Source: Umbilicaria muhlenbergii
Lineage: Eukaryota > Ascomycota > Lecanoromycetes > Umbilicariales > Umbilicariaceae
DNA: 64,000 nt
Direction: 5' to 3'
Assembly: GCA_000611775.1 (NCBI GenBank)
Contig: KK106981.1
Location: forward strand, 689,592-753,591
Position numbers and translations under genes: made by a program. Positions 36,201 to 47,768 of this stretch are shown here, one piece after another. Under the pieces are notes generated by a model. That model saw only the letters and a list, made by a program, of their open reading frames with translations. It made no database searches and was not told the DNA's origin. Position 1 is the stretch's first letter. Each line of letters opens with the position of its first letter.

Positions 36201-37263
36201 TGTTGCCCTTGTTGGTGGTGCGGAGGTTGCTGTGGACGCAGGGGCTGCTGGAACTGCTGTTGCTGCTGGGGATGTTGAGGCTGTTGATTCTGCTGCTGTT
36301 GGTGTAGCTGTTGCTGCTGGGGGCGCTGCGGTTGGTGCTGGTCTTGCTGCTGGTCAGGTTGGCCAGGTTGCATTGGCTGTACCGGCAAACCCTGCAGGTT
36401 ATGACTCCCTTGCAAGCTATGGCTTTGTTGTTGCGCAGAACTCACAGGATGCTGTGAAGGGATGGTAGCACTGTGCGGCAGGCCAGGACGACCAGGGCCT
36501 GTCGTTGGCTGGCTTGAAGGGGCTCCGGCGGGGTGCTGAGGATGTTGTTGCCGCAAAGAACCTTGAGAAGATGTAGCAGAAGATGGTCGTGGTTGCGACA
36601 TTAGTGAAGGCTGAGTGGGCGGTGTCTGATTCATCTGCGTTTGCTGGTCTCCATTGCCCATCTGGTTTGAATTGCCACTCGCACGCCTATTCTGATGTTC
36701 TCCACCGATGTGTGATAACGGGGGCGAGGTATGACCAGCCGCTGGCGCAGGAGAAGGGGAGCCCCCTTGGGTCATGCCAGATCCTGGCCGATAGGTGAGG
36801 TTCTGATTTGTCATCTGCTTTCTTTTCACGGGGCCCGCCGCAGACGACACCGAAGGGGTTCTGTTTGGCGAAGTTGGAGGCTTCGGAAGTATATCATCTC
36901 TTAAGGTCACGAGAATAGAATCTAGCAGAATCCTTTTGACCATCTTGTGCCCATCAGATGTCGGGCATGTTGGTACGTGATTCACACATTCCAAGCAATG
37001 CACTCCGCGATTTCCATCTGTGGCACATTGTGCACAGTAGTAGTGGGTGCCTGCACGTCGGGGTGAGTTAGCACCGTCATCGACAACGCCAGCGACTTAG
37101 ATGCAGAGAAATGTGAGATGTATGCCTCACCTTCAAATGGCTGCTCACAACGCACACATGACCCAGAATGCTCATCTAGTCGACTAACGACTACCTGATG
37201 GTGACCCTCAACACCGCACGCGTGGCAGGAGCAATTGTACGAGGCCGCGATGGCAGCAGACAT
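33212..37263 (-). CDS. Large protein with about seven Cys/His clusters and Q/N-rich tail, unrecognised
   Basis: Six exons (37263-37131, 37050-35622, 35569-35491, 35429-35261, 35202-34795, 34740-33212) keep frame and give 1,248 residues. Reading through the second intron would give two proteins with stop and next ATG only 37 bp apart. A GTACTG donor, GGCTAAC branch and CCAG acceptor join them in frame, so I call one gene. Clusters of CxxC pairs with following His recur: residues 11-75, 376-430, 430-480, 515-560, 590-640, 655-715 and 735-775 (for example FCSSC, WCLMC, VCWMC, FCPVC). They look like treble-clef or RING/B-box-like zinc modules but match no named domain I know. A poly-Gln region lies at about 90-330, Pro/Ala/Gln sequence at 870-960, then prion-like Gln/Asn/Tyr repeats. 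No membrane segment or signal peptide is seen. Nuclear or granule location is inference. Confidence 0.7.
33851..34020 (-). repeat. 87-bp in-frame tandem duplication
   Basis: Inside the last exon of the Cys/His-cluster gene a unit of 87 bp (29 codons) is repeated nearly exactly; the word AATCGAACTG recurs at 33851 and 33938. The encoded repeat contains PQYQDPDSSI and NNGPAYGNSSGG. Related shorter QYQGN units follow, so the array is still degenerating or expanding. Confidence 0.8.
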
Positions 37264-38015
37264 GCTTAAGACACAATAAATCTGACAGTAGGAGATGTAA
37301 AAGGAACGAGGAGTAACATCAACGCAAGAAAGCACAAAGCTGGCGAGGCTGGGTCAACAGGGCAGCTCGCCAGCTCCGGAGGCTGCAGGCAGATTGATTT
37401 CAGAATCCTTCGTGTTGGTTGCTAACGTGCTAACGGGGAACTACTGGACCTCCAGTTCACTTCATTGGCTGTATCACTCAAGCCTTGTAGCCCATGCGCT
37501 CTGTGCTTTGCTCGAAGTGGCAGCAGCTGAAAGCCACCAGCCAATGGACGTCTTGACGAAGACCCCCCCCCGGCCCATGATTTACACCCCACGCATGGTG
37601 GAAATGAAGTTGAAGGTTAGATTATTGGTAATGCTTGCCCCGTTAAAGTACAAGGCACGCGAGTTACATTCTGGAAGCCGTCGCTGAGATAGTCGTATCA
37701 AGATAAAGCTGTGCTTGAGGAGCCTGTCACGAGGAAGGGCGCCATAGGACTCTTGAGGTCAGAGAGAGTTGGAAGTGTCATTGTCGTAGAGGACGGGACG
37801 GATCGTTTCCATGATTCGAAACACCCGGCTCTGATTCTGCCTCACTGGATACGAGTACATTCTCGGCTTGGTACTCTGCTGTTGTCGTGAATCACTGAGG
37901 ATCGTTGATTTACCTTGCCTGCATACCTAGACTGCTGCCGCTTGTACATGGTTCTGCTACTTGCCAAAATTCCTTGAATCAACGAATCCTTGACCACTGT
38001 CTCATCGGCCTCACG
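37264..38015. other. Divergent intergenic region
   Basis: Between the start of the Cys/His-cluster gene (minus) and the dehydrogenase (plus). It must hold both promoters. A C-run lies near 37563; no gene or repeat was recognised. Confidence 0.4.
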
Positions 38016-39108
38016 ATGCCTCTGTCGCGCGAGGAGCTTGTGAATCGAAAGCTCCCTTTCATGAGTCTTTCCACGAACGGCGATCCCCTCACCGCTCCTC
38101 CAGAGCCCTTTTCATCAACCCTCTCTTCAGCTGAAAGGGCGGCAAAGAGATTTGCGATCGAAGGCAATGCCATTGGTATGTCTGACACCACGACACAGCG
38201 CCTGCGTACCATTTCCTATCATACGTGCTCCATCGACATCGAGAGCTATTCGGGCAGTGCGCCACGTTGACACTCGCCCAAACTCGCAGTGACTGGCGGC
38301 GCCGGCAATCTCGCTCTTCCCGCCTGTCGCGCCCTCCTCGAGCATGGCCTTTCAGGTCTCTGTATTTTCGACCTCAACCCTGACCACGCAGCTTCTCAGA
38401 TATCCGCTCTCGTAGCGGACTTTCCCAAAGCTACCGTGATAGTCAAAAGCGTCGATGTAACTAATAAAGCAGAAATCGAACAAGCGGTCGCTGAAGCTAC
38501 AGTGAAGCTAGGCGGAATACATATCTTGTGCCACTTTGCGGGCATACCTAGCGTCTGTCCTGCAGAAGAGCTGTCGGAAACAGAGTTTCGAAGTACGTTG
38601 GATCTGAACACTACGGGCAGCTTTCTGTGTGCTCAAGCCTGTGCGCGGTATGTTTTCTAAATATATGCCCCAGTGGTTCAAGTTTCAGCCCTCGGACAAT
38701 ACACGAATCCTTGCTTACCATCGAAGACAAATGATATCCCAAGGCACCGGCGGAGCGATTCTCCTCATCGCCTCTATCTCGGCACAAATTGTGAATTATC
38801 CACAGCCACAAATGGCCTACAACGTCTCCAAAGCCGGCGTGTTACACATGACTCGCTCGCTCGCCGCTGAATGGGCGCGCTATGGCATCCGCGTCAACAG
38901 CATATCACCCGGCTACATGGACACTATACACACCGAGGGCCCGGGGATTCAGGGCGCGAAGGATATCTGGACAAGCCGCAATCCGATGGGTCGAATCGGA
39001 CAGCCCGAGGAACTGGAGGGTGCCGTAGTCCTGCTCTGTGGGAAGAGGTCGGGGAGTTATATGAACGGGAGCGACATAGTTTTGGATGGAGGGCAGACTG
39101 TTTTTTAA
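38016..39108 (+). CDS. Short-chain dehydrogenase/reductase
   Basis: Three exons (38016-38175, 38290-38647, 38727-39108) give 299 residues. The classical SDR signature is complete. The NAD(P)-binding motif TGGAGNLAL is split by the first intron after the strand residue Ile. Further on are DVTNKAEIEQAV, the CHFAG strand (NNAG position), catalytic Ser in IASISAQ, and catalytic MAYNVSKAG (YxxxK). The PG motif is SPGYMDT and the C-terminal block is GSDIVLDGGQTVF. The layout and length resemble fungal polyol/sorbose-reductase-like SDRs (Sou2, arabinitol dehydrogenase), but the substrate is not readable. The N-terminal 45 residues before the Rossmann fold are an extension. No targeting signal is seen. 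Confidence 0.88.
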
Positions 39109-42100
39109 AGATCTATGATCGGACTAAGGAGAAGAAACAACTTTATGAAGCCTGGAATCTTGGATATGGTAGGGCTAGATGGAGATGGATTGTTTTGCTT
39201 GTAAATTCAAGCACCATTCATACAGAGTACAGACATGAAACTATCAAACGAAGACCTCCTACCGAAGCCCCTCGTAGTGCTCTGTATAACCACTAAGAGA
39301 TACCTTACTTTCCCCAGACATGGCCGGATGCCCGTTTAGGTCACGCTCACGTGATCTTGGAAATTTCTCGTTGAACGTAGCAGGAAAGTGTCGAACACCC
39401 TGGCGAGCGCCAGGCGTCGGGTCGAAATAAGTGGCAATTCTGAATAAAAGGACCCAGGCGGCCCCCAGCAGCAAAATAACAATAGACTGCAATGTCTGGA
39501 AACCTTACTACTGCGGATTACAGAGCTCAACGGCTTCAAAACGTTGACAGAATTCATATTCTTAATGCCTGAGGTTGGTGCTTTGCTATGCTGAGGGTCC
39601 CCTGGTTTGAATCTGCCATTTATTTGCCATTTATTTTGACCCTACGCCTGGGGCTCGACACCTTTATGTCAGGATTGGTCGAGACAAGTAGCAAGCACCT
39701 AGGCCTTGGTAACTCAACGACAAGAGCAGGTTTCGAGAGTGCAAAAGCAAGTAACTAAATGAGGTTGAGCCTTACAACATGCACAACCGTGATTACTGAA
39801 GAACACTAATTCATTATTCCCTGAGCCTTTTTGTTTAGGACCGCCGCTGTATTGAGATCACGCCGAGTCAACGGTGATAAGCGGTTGTGCCAAGCGAATA
39901 TTACCCCAAACAGATACTCATGATTGAGGAGATCAGAACGTCGATGAACTACTTGTGTTAGAGTCATATTCGACCTATCTGTTGTAAGGGTCTTCCCAGA
40001 AGAGGCTCTGAATATGCTGGTCGACTATCCTGGCACACACGCCTTCTGTTGTCACCTTCGCTAGTGCAAAGCCCTAAAGTATACGGAATAAGGGAGGTAA
40101 TATATTTAATACTGTCTGATGCAATTCCATTGCGATCTCGACCACGAACATTCAACGATTCGCCTTCCAGCGTTCGAAAGTCGTCGCTCAGAGACAATAA
40201 CGAGGTTACATCAACAACAGTTAGCCTGCAGTCTCGGTCCGGACGACGCTTCGCCTCCCACAAGAACGGGCGCAGAGTGCATAGTGGCGCTACACGGCGT
40301 CAAGCCTCATGCCATTAGCTCCGTCGATCGTCACCGCTCTCCGCCTCGAGTCGCTCGACTCCGAAACCTCTTGACCATGTTTCCCACTGACCTCTCCCGC
40401 ACGGCAGTAGCTACCGAAGTGCAAGTCAGTTTGTGGCAGGATCGACACGCCGGAGCGCGCGCGCAGGGCTGATTCGACTCGAGTAACCATTGGCAAATGG
40501 ATCGTTTGGTAACCGATCGGCCTTCTCCTTGTCCCAGATGCTCCGAATCGTGGTTCAACTTCCGCGTGGCTTTCCAAGGGTCCGTACAAGGATGTGGACC
40601 CGCCTAATTCGGATATGCCTTGCGAACTGCGAATTTGCGACCACTGCGCAGCTCTTCAGGAATCCTTTCTCGCTCACGATCCAGCTGTGATTGGACACCA
40701 TCCTGGTGGCTTTGCGATTAGATCTATCAGAGCACTTGGAACCCGGTATTTATGCTACTGACCCTGCAATACTTGAATAGTCACCGGAGTCGTACTCCCT
40801 ACTTGGACTTGGTCTACTCCTTGGTTTCAGAGCGATGCTACTTGCATATCGGAGTAGGCCACGAGCCTCTGCTGCCCCCCAAATCAATATTTCCCACCTA
40901 TTGCATTTCGACGAATACTCGGCAGGATAGTCGTTGATACGAAGTTGCTGATGGTTGCATTTCTGTTGTGTTCGTTGCGAGGACTGCCCAATGCGTTGGT
41001 GAGGATCGAGGGGCAACAGCAGCAGGCTGTCAATCACCGTCCCATATGGGGTTACCGCTCCGTTTTGACATGCCGGCAAGTCACCGTGTGCGAATCAATC
41101 GAAACGGTTGTGAGCCTGTCAGGGTGCCCGCTTCTGCTCCCGCATTCTTATTGCCTGCGTGAGTTGCCTTACCGGAGTTGGGTAGCAGGGGAGCTGTCTC
41201 AAAGAACATTAGCCGCTGCGGCACATCGAGCTCGCAGACATGCTTTCAGGCAATCTGGGAAGCCTGGAATGTGCGCCGACTCGCCATGTTTCGAAGGGGC
41301 ACATCAACCAAGGCTCACCAAGACGCTTGTGGTCTGACAAGCCTTGTACACTCAATTCTTTACCCACATTAATACCACTTGAAGATTCATGTGTCGTCGA
41401 CGCCGTGTATAAAGCCTCTCTGTATCCGGCGCTGAACCACACACACCACAGTGCGCCTTGTTCGTACTTGTGTTACTGAGTTTTCGACCTTGGCTGCCTG
41501 GACTCATAGTGCCTGGCCCCCAACCTTCGAGGTCACGATCATTACTCTAGTGGAGTTCGGTTTTCCAAGATCATCAGACCATGGGTCGGATGAGTTCGGT
41601 AGCATTTTCGTGGTTGAGTTAATGGATCCAGATAGTCAGGACGTCGGAGCTGAAGGGGCCTGTGGTTCAAGCGTAGATGAAGTACTAGTAGGGCCATCCT
41701 TATCCGCTGGAATACTATTGATCCCTCTGATCTCCATCCATCCAACCCAAGCAGAATTGGGCAGGAGAGAATCCAAGTTCTTCGGCAACACCAGGGCCCA
41801 AAGCGCAGTGGTCTCCATGGCATTCCGGATGATTCTTGTTAACCTTTCTCCTTCGTTCACCTTGCAAAGCCACGCTGCTGTCCGCGCCAAAAGACGCAAT
41901 TATGCCAGAATGCCTGCCTAACGCCCATCACGAAGCCTGCCTCTGCCGCATTGAGAGGCGTGCTGAAGATCCCCCGCCGATCGCCTGGCAGCGTGCAAGT
42001 GGTGGCGGGAAGGCTCATCTAGCCAGACGGTCATACGTAGGTGGGACGATCCATCCGGCTTAGCTTCCAGTAGCTCTCCCTTTCCCTTGGCCTTCCCTGA

Positions 42101-42806
42101 AGCCTTGATGCCCTGGCAGTGGACCCAATTGGCCTGGGGGCCCCATTCAGTGGCATTGGCTCCAGCATGCCTGCACCTTGCACCTTGCACGCTCCGCAGG
42201 CTCGCAGCCATGTCCGCCTGTCGCATTATCGCATATTCCCCTTCCACCACGTACGCTCGGTACCTTACGGAGTACCTTACCCGTACCGTATTTTCGACTG
42301 TCTCAGACAGGCTAGACGGCCTGGCGAACCCTATACAGTACGAGTCCGCTGTCCGACACGCTTCCACCACGCCTCCCCCATCCCCATACTACGACCGCTC
42401 TCCAGCTCCTTCCGTCTCTTAGCCACCCTTGGCGCTCTTCTTCGAAAAGCACCACCACTACCCACCCTACCTTATGCCCGACTTCCTTTCCACCCACCGT
42501 GATCCTACAAGAACACGCGACTGAGGGATCTGGCTTTGCAGGCATCGCCCACCCCCATCTCTTCGAATACAGCCAGCCCTACGTTCAACGGGCGAATGAG
42601 CACCGCAATCCTAGCATTTGGCTGGAACAGTCGTCCACACCGCCCAACGGTCTTACTACCGCATTAGTCCAGTGCAAGACCTTAATCTGGTTCCCTTTTA
42701 AGATCCTCCCAGCCCAGCTAGTATCTTAGTCTTCCTCAGAAAAAAAAAAGGTTGTACCGCTACATTTACCACTCTTCATGCCAACGGGCAAGTTGCACTC
42801 GCGCCC
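39109..42806. other. Gene-poor region of 3.7 kb
   Basis: I can support no gene in this gap. It contains the inverted-repeat element at 39388-39661. From about 42235 on there is promoter-like sequence with GTACCTTAC repeats before the poly-Q gene. Frames of 100-156 codons (for example 41451-41921) lack domains, splice partners or coding composition. Confidence 0.45.
39388..39661. mobile_element. Inverted-repeat element related to the MITE family
   Basis: The left arm (from 39388, GTGTCGA, then CCAGGCGTCGGGTCGAAATA and AGTGGCAATTCTGA) pairs with the right arm ending at 39661 (TGAATCTGCCATTTATTTG through ACCCTACGCCTGGGGCTCGA). The arms match over about 40 bp, except for an 11-bp insertion in the left arm and a duplicated ATTTATTTGCC in the right. 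The internal AAATAAGTGGCA word is shared with the MITE copies at 32334 and 46747. No clean target duplication is visible, and there is no transposase. Confidence 0.55.
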
Positions 42807-43352
42807 ATGTTGCTTACACTTAAGCCGCCATCACAGAACGGGTACCTAAATCCTCATGCGTACTCGCCTCAACAGCTTCCTCCCTCCTTACACCTTCCCT
42901 TCTCGCTCACCGGCACTTATCTCCCTCCGCTGCCGGACAGCAAACCACGAAGGATGAGTACGCCTCATCGCGGGCTACCGCCTCCGGCGGCGATGACCCT
43001 ACCGAATCCAGAGCGCGGCCCTCCTGCCTTGCCTCAACCAATGGGCCAATTGCCCGCTCCACCCGCGCAATGGCAGGGCGCTGACGAGTCGATGCGAAAC
43101 TGGTTGCAGGCGAAGGCAGAGGAAGACCGTCGGAAGCAAGAGGAACAGAAGACGCAGCAAGAAAGCTATAGGCTGGAGCAGCGCAAGATTGAACAGAATA
43201 TCCTGCGGGAGTCGCTCGCCGGTGGCGTTCCGCCCTACATGGTCCCGATGGTTTTTGCGGGCATGGGAGGAGGCAATCTGGCAAATGCAAGTCTGGAATG
43301 GGCACAGCATTATATGGCGCAAATTAGTCTTCAACAGCAGGCTCAATTACAA

Positions 43353-43398
<46 letters not shown>

Positions 43399-44324
43399 AG
43401 CAGCAGCAGCAGCAGCAGGCTTTGCCACCCCAACAGACGTCACCCGAGCTGCGTCGCGATGCGCGCATGATAGCTGGACCTCAACCAAATCCTTACGGCC
43501 CTCAGCAGCAGCCCGGCGCTGTCCTGCAACAGCAACCGCCACCACAGGCACAACAGGGCACCGGCTTTGTGCCTTCCTATCAAGTATCCACCATGAGTAG
43601 TGAACGAAGCAGGCTTCCGCAGCAGCAAAACCTCCAGGCCGCTCCACCGACTTCTGCACCGAGGCCCCCACCTCAGTCTGCTTTGCCTCGTCTGAATACG
43701 GGAGAGATACACAGTCAGCCACCTGTTTCTAGCCTACAAATATCCGGCCCGCATCCTCTACAACAGGCTCAAAGCATTCAACAACAAGAACAGCAAGCCT
43801 CGTCGCCCTCGATCTACTTCCACCACTGGGTACCACCAAACTCACAAGCAGGCTCCAAAGAGCCGTCAACACCAGCGGGCAAAAGCCAACAGTCGTCTCC
43901 GCATACCCAAAACCCAGCTGGTCATCTCCGCTCAGACTACACTAGCTCGCCTAAGAAGCGAAAAGCGACAGGATCACACCAGCCGGCGCCAATCCCGTCG
44001 AACGCTCCTCCCGAGACATCTCCACCAACCTATTCACAAACATCGTCTTCGTCAACACCCGGTCGGCGCGGGGGCCATTCGAGACAGCGGAGCGACGCCT
44101 CCTCTCGCGCGGTGCAGGATGCGCTTGGCGCCAACCGACCACGCAGCAGGACTCGAGCGCGGCAGGCAAGCACGACGTCAGACGCCGAAAGTGGCAGTCA
44201 ACGGCAAGCCTCCGCGCAGCCTGAAACACGCCAATCTCGGTACTCGGCTGGGCCGGAGATGAGACGAGAACGCGACTACGAGGGCACTGGCACACCAAAA
44301 CGAGAACCTGAGGGGCCATCGTGA
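42807..44324 (+). CDS. Conserved-looking poly-Gln protein, function unknown
   Basis: A single exon gives 505 residues from the ATG at 42807; an in-frame ATG at 42954 (MSTPHRGLPPPAAMTLPNPE) would give 456 and may be the real start, since the ordered conserved-looking block begins there. Next comes WLQAKAEEDRRKQEEQKTQQ, a charged helix or coiled coil, then RESLAGGVPPYMVPMVFAGM, an ordered patch. A pure run of about 25 Gln follows (near 43341-43420), and a long Pro/Gln/Ser-rich tail with SPKKRKATGSH, a likely nuclear localisation signal. The pattern suggests a nuclear, transcription-related protein, by inference only. I do not recognise a named domain. Confidence 0.75.
43338..43422 (+). repeat. 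CAG/CAA trinucleotide tract
   Basis: An interrupted (CAG/CAA)n run coding for poly-glutamine within the gene at 42807. Mixed CAG and CAA codons are expected to make it more stable than a pure CAG array; length variation between strains is likely. Confidence 0.9.
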
Positions 44325-46746
44325 GTCGCGAGTCGTGCTTGCAGTCCCTTTTCGGATTCGGATGTCATGCGGCGCTGGCTGTCGTGTGGCGTGTGCGCGA
44401 GTCCTCTGCGCCTTTTGCGGTTATTTGATACCCTTCCCGCCATCTACGTTTCGTGCATATACTAAGCTACGCGTACTCGTACTCGTACTCGAGCACTGGG
44501 CGAGTGGCCGAGCATCATACTTTCTTTGTTACATGTATTACTTCGGGACCAAATTTACGTGTTAGCCTGTCGAGCAGACTTTTGTATCATATCAGGAGCA
44601 TATGTATGGGGTAAGGTGTGGTCAACGGCTCATGCGGCTGTGGACAAACGTGGCGAGACGGGAAACGAAATGAAAGGACCGATTAAAGAATGGACGATGA
44701 TCACTCTCCAACATGCACGTGTCAGAATGAGGATAAGGAACAGCGTGCATGCTACAAGTTACACCCGCGGATCTTGTGGAGATTAGATCGCCATCTCGCA
44801 TCAGGTACTTCAACCCACAGCGTGACAGCATAAGTCGTGCCATGTAAGGTAACCTCTGCACCATGCGCACCATAAACATTGCATCCGTGCCGAGGCGGGG
44901 ACGCAACAACAATCGCTGGATTGGCTGCGATGCAGCTCTCTTCGATCCCTTTCTGCGATCACTGAACCATCTCCCAACCACCTGGGCACTGGGCCAGCAT
45001 CCATGGCCCCAACCAAGCAACGCGGATTCCGACTCGAGCATCGACACCGCAACGGCAACACCGCTTTTGATTCGCCACGAGCCGGCTGAAACACGCCACG
45101 CCCTTTTTCCACCCGGCCGGATCGTCATTGATTCGCTCGCCCCACGTGAGGAAAGTCGTCCAAGGGAAAAGCCACGAAATCACAATGTAAACAAGCGCTT
45201 CGTACGGAAGACAGCACGCAGGACCACGAGCCCCCCGGCCCTGCTGCCCCCTTCAAGGGAGCAGGTTCTAGGCCCGGGGTGCCCCATTGGCCGCAATCCA
45301 GAAAAGCACACTTGAAACACGGCCAATTCACCACATTCCGTGCCTGCTGCCCAAGCTTGGCCGCTTTCGGCCATCCCGCGAAATGGGGGCGCTGTGTGGC
45401 TTGCATGGGTCCAGCAGGGATGTCCGCTTGGTAGGCACCAGCGTTGATGTTTAGCGCGGCCGCTAATTTAGGCTCGAGTTGCCGGGGCGGCTCGACAGCT
45501 GGCGAGTGTGGCGAACATCGAACCTTCACCGTTCTCTGCCGTGTGCTGGGCCCGCGGTGGCGGGAAGGGGTGGTAAGCTGCGTCAAGGGCGGGCGGGCCG
45601 GATCGGGGCTGTGGATATGCCGATTTGGGGGTGGATGGCCGGGCTGCACCAAAGTCAGTATTCTTCTGGCAGCCTCTACTGCCGTGTGCGAGATGGAGTT
45701 AGTCACTTTGTGAGGCTTACCTTGAGGGGCACATTTTCGTCCCGGCATCTCTTTCGGCAGCAGGAGCACTCCCCGTCGTCGTTTGGGTACGGGTTTTATC
45801 TTACTGCAATCTTTCGGACAGGCCTGGGCCTTGGCCAATGAACGACACACGGGCCTCAGGGTTACTCCCCACCCTAGGATAGTCAATCACTAGTATCAAT
45901 CATCAGACCGGCCTTCCAATTCCTCTAGCGGCCGATACGACATAAACGGTTCACATACAGCGAGTTCATCTAGAAGTACACTGTGTGACGCAATGGGCGG
46001 TCCCCTAGCGGCATCAATACTGTCCCGCGAACGAACTATCGTCCCTTTATCAGACTGCCGTCCTTCACACTACTTCTGGCCCCCAACAAAAACTGACAGC
46101 CACATTCACGGTGGATGTAGCCCATCGGTAAGGTATCGGCGGAAGCCTAATCGGCAGTGAATGCCACGAGGGATCGTCCAAGACACGAGTCGCCATGCGG
46201 TCACCCATCGCCCTGAGCATGACTTGTGCGAGCCGAATCAAGATAGGAAGAAAGGATCAATAATGGCTGACACGGCTTGCGAGTGGGATTTTCCCCCAAA
46301 AAGATATATGTGGTACCGCATTAATTGGCAGATAAGTCGCTGCTCGGTCATCAGACATCCTGCTTTATAAGATCTGGATCCTATTAAGGATTCCTGACCA
46401 TGTCACCCCTGTCCTACACCAAGCTTACTCGGAAGAGTATCCTTGCGCATCAGACCCCTATGTTATCGTAAGTCTGAGTGTTGAGGGTTGAGGCGCTCCG
46501 ACGGGCCATTAGACTGTCGTCTTGTCAAATTGTCTGAATGTGGTGGTTTACATTTGTGATTTTGGAAAGTGAAGGAACTGATCACAGCTAAAGTAGCTTT
46601 TGGAAGGAAGCATCCATCTGTGCGGGCATTAACGAGGAGCTCCGACGATGCATTTGGGGGATTGCCGCATCTCGGTTTATCTGGCTGATACCTCTACCGA
46701 TGGATCCGTACCCCTCTGGTTCGTCAACCCTAAACAATCGCACAGC
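44325..46746. other. Gene-poor region
   Basis: No gene can be supported. A (TACTCG)3-type repeat ending CTCGAGCACTGG lies near 44470-44492. A long minus-strand frame (45125-45886, 253 codons) is Pro/Arg/Cys-rich with no domain, no partner exon and a start inside the gap; I think it is chance in GC-rich DNA, although its length is notable. Confidence 0.4.
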
Positions 46747-46959
46747 CAGGCCTATGCCCAAAATAAGTGGCAGTCTCCAGCTGGGGCCCCTCTCGATACT
46801 CCAACAGGTTTAGCTAAAAAATCGTTGAAGTGGATGTTGTAGGCGTCCATGGTTTCTAATCTCTCTGCATTGCTCGGTCCTCAAGATCGGGCTTAAATTT
46901 TTGAGTGGTTGAGGGGGATCCCCAGCTGAAGACTGCCACTTATTTGGTGCACAAGCCTG
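46747..46959. mobile_element. MITE-like element, copy B
   Basis: A 213-bp element starting CAGGCCTATGCCCAAAATAA and ending with the reverse complement of CAGGCTTGTGCACCAAATAA. The inverted repeats run on through GTGGCAGTCTCCAGCTGGG with few mismatches, about 39 bp in all. The 4 bp CAGC flanks it on both sides (46743-46746 and 46960-46963). It shares ends and several internal words with copy A at 32334-32554, in the same orientation. The arms are better matched than in copy A, so this copy may be younger. Confidence 0.82.
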
Positions 46960-46963
46960 CAGC

Positions 46964-47768
46964 TATACGAGCAGTTTCTGTCATGGCTTTGAAAGCTGTG
47001 AAAACCTGGGCTAAGATAGAACCAGGATTCAGGTCTTCTGTCCGATTGTGAAGGAAGATACTGAGGGCTCAACAGCTTTAATTATTGCTGCAAACTAAAT
47101 CAACGGTGTGCGTGATGCTTTACGAGTGTAGTTTCTAGCAGCTCTCGAACAGAAATTGTTTCTGTCCGTTTGATTCCTTGCAAGGATCACGCCGTTAGTT
47201 AGTCTGGGGCTATACTCTCGCATGGGAATCTCATATCGAGTACAGATTTTTGGTGTCCAGATTTACAGTAAAATACATATTAACGCGTTCGTACTTTGGT
47301 GAACATACTCTTGTAAAGTAAGACTCTCAGGTGTTGAGTGAGGTCTTCCAAAGGAGGATGTATCTCAGTCAAGGAGCGACCTGAGTGTTCTATGATAGGA
47401 ATGGACAATTGACTTTATTGCTGAGGAGAGACCACGAAAACAGTAGAAAGCGGTGTTCTATCAGATGACATAAAAGAAAATGGGTGATAGTTTAGCAGAT
47501 CATCGCCGCTTATGAAATATACACTAACAAACTGAGAGTGTCATCCTGCAAGTGCCATACTCGCAACTTTAGATATCTTGCCAAGAAGGTCCTCGGGGCA
47601 ACGAAAGTGCACATAACACCACCTATGCACTAATAATCCATTTATGAACTCGAGAGGCTTTTATAAACCCAACCTTCTCCTGTTCCATTTTACAACAACC
47701 TTCCTCCCCTTTTCTCCCTCTCTCCAATCACTAACGACCAGTCATCCCTTACCCAAACCCGATACCTC
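46964..47768. other. AT-richer intergenic region
   Basis: No gene, RNA or repeat recognised between MITE copy B and the 3' end of the CFEM gene. Base composition is visibly richer in A and T than the surrounding genes. Confidence 0.4.

Noticed and set aside
36070-36468. Ala/Val/Gly-rich plus-strand frame of 132 codons
   Set aside because: It is the complement of the CAG/CAA poly-Gln coding region of the Cys/His-cluster gene; low-complexity coding often opens the opposite strand.
41451-41921. A 156-codon plus-strand frame in the 39-43 kb gap
   Set aside because: No domain, ordinary chance length for the base composition, and no splice or promoter support.
45125-45886. A 253-codon minus-strand frame in a 3.4-kb gap
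   Set aside because: Pro/Arg/Cys-rich, no domain, no splice partners, no promoter-like start; expected by chance in GC-rich DNA. Kept only as a remark.
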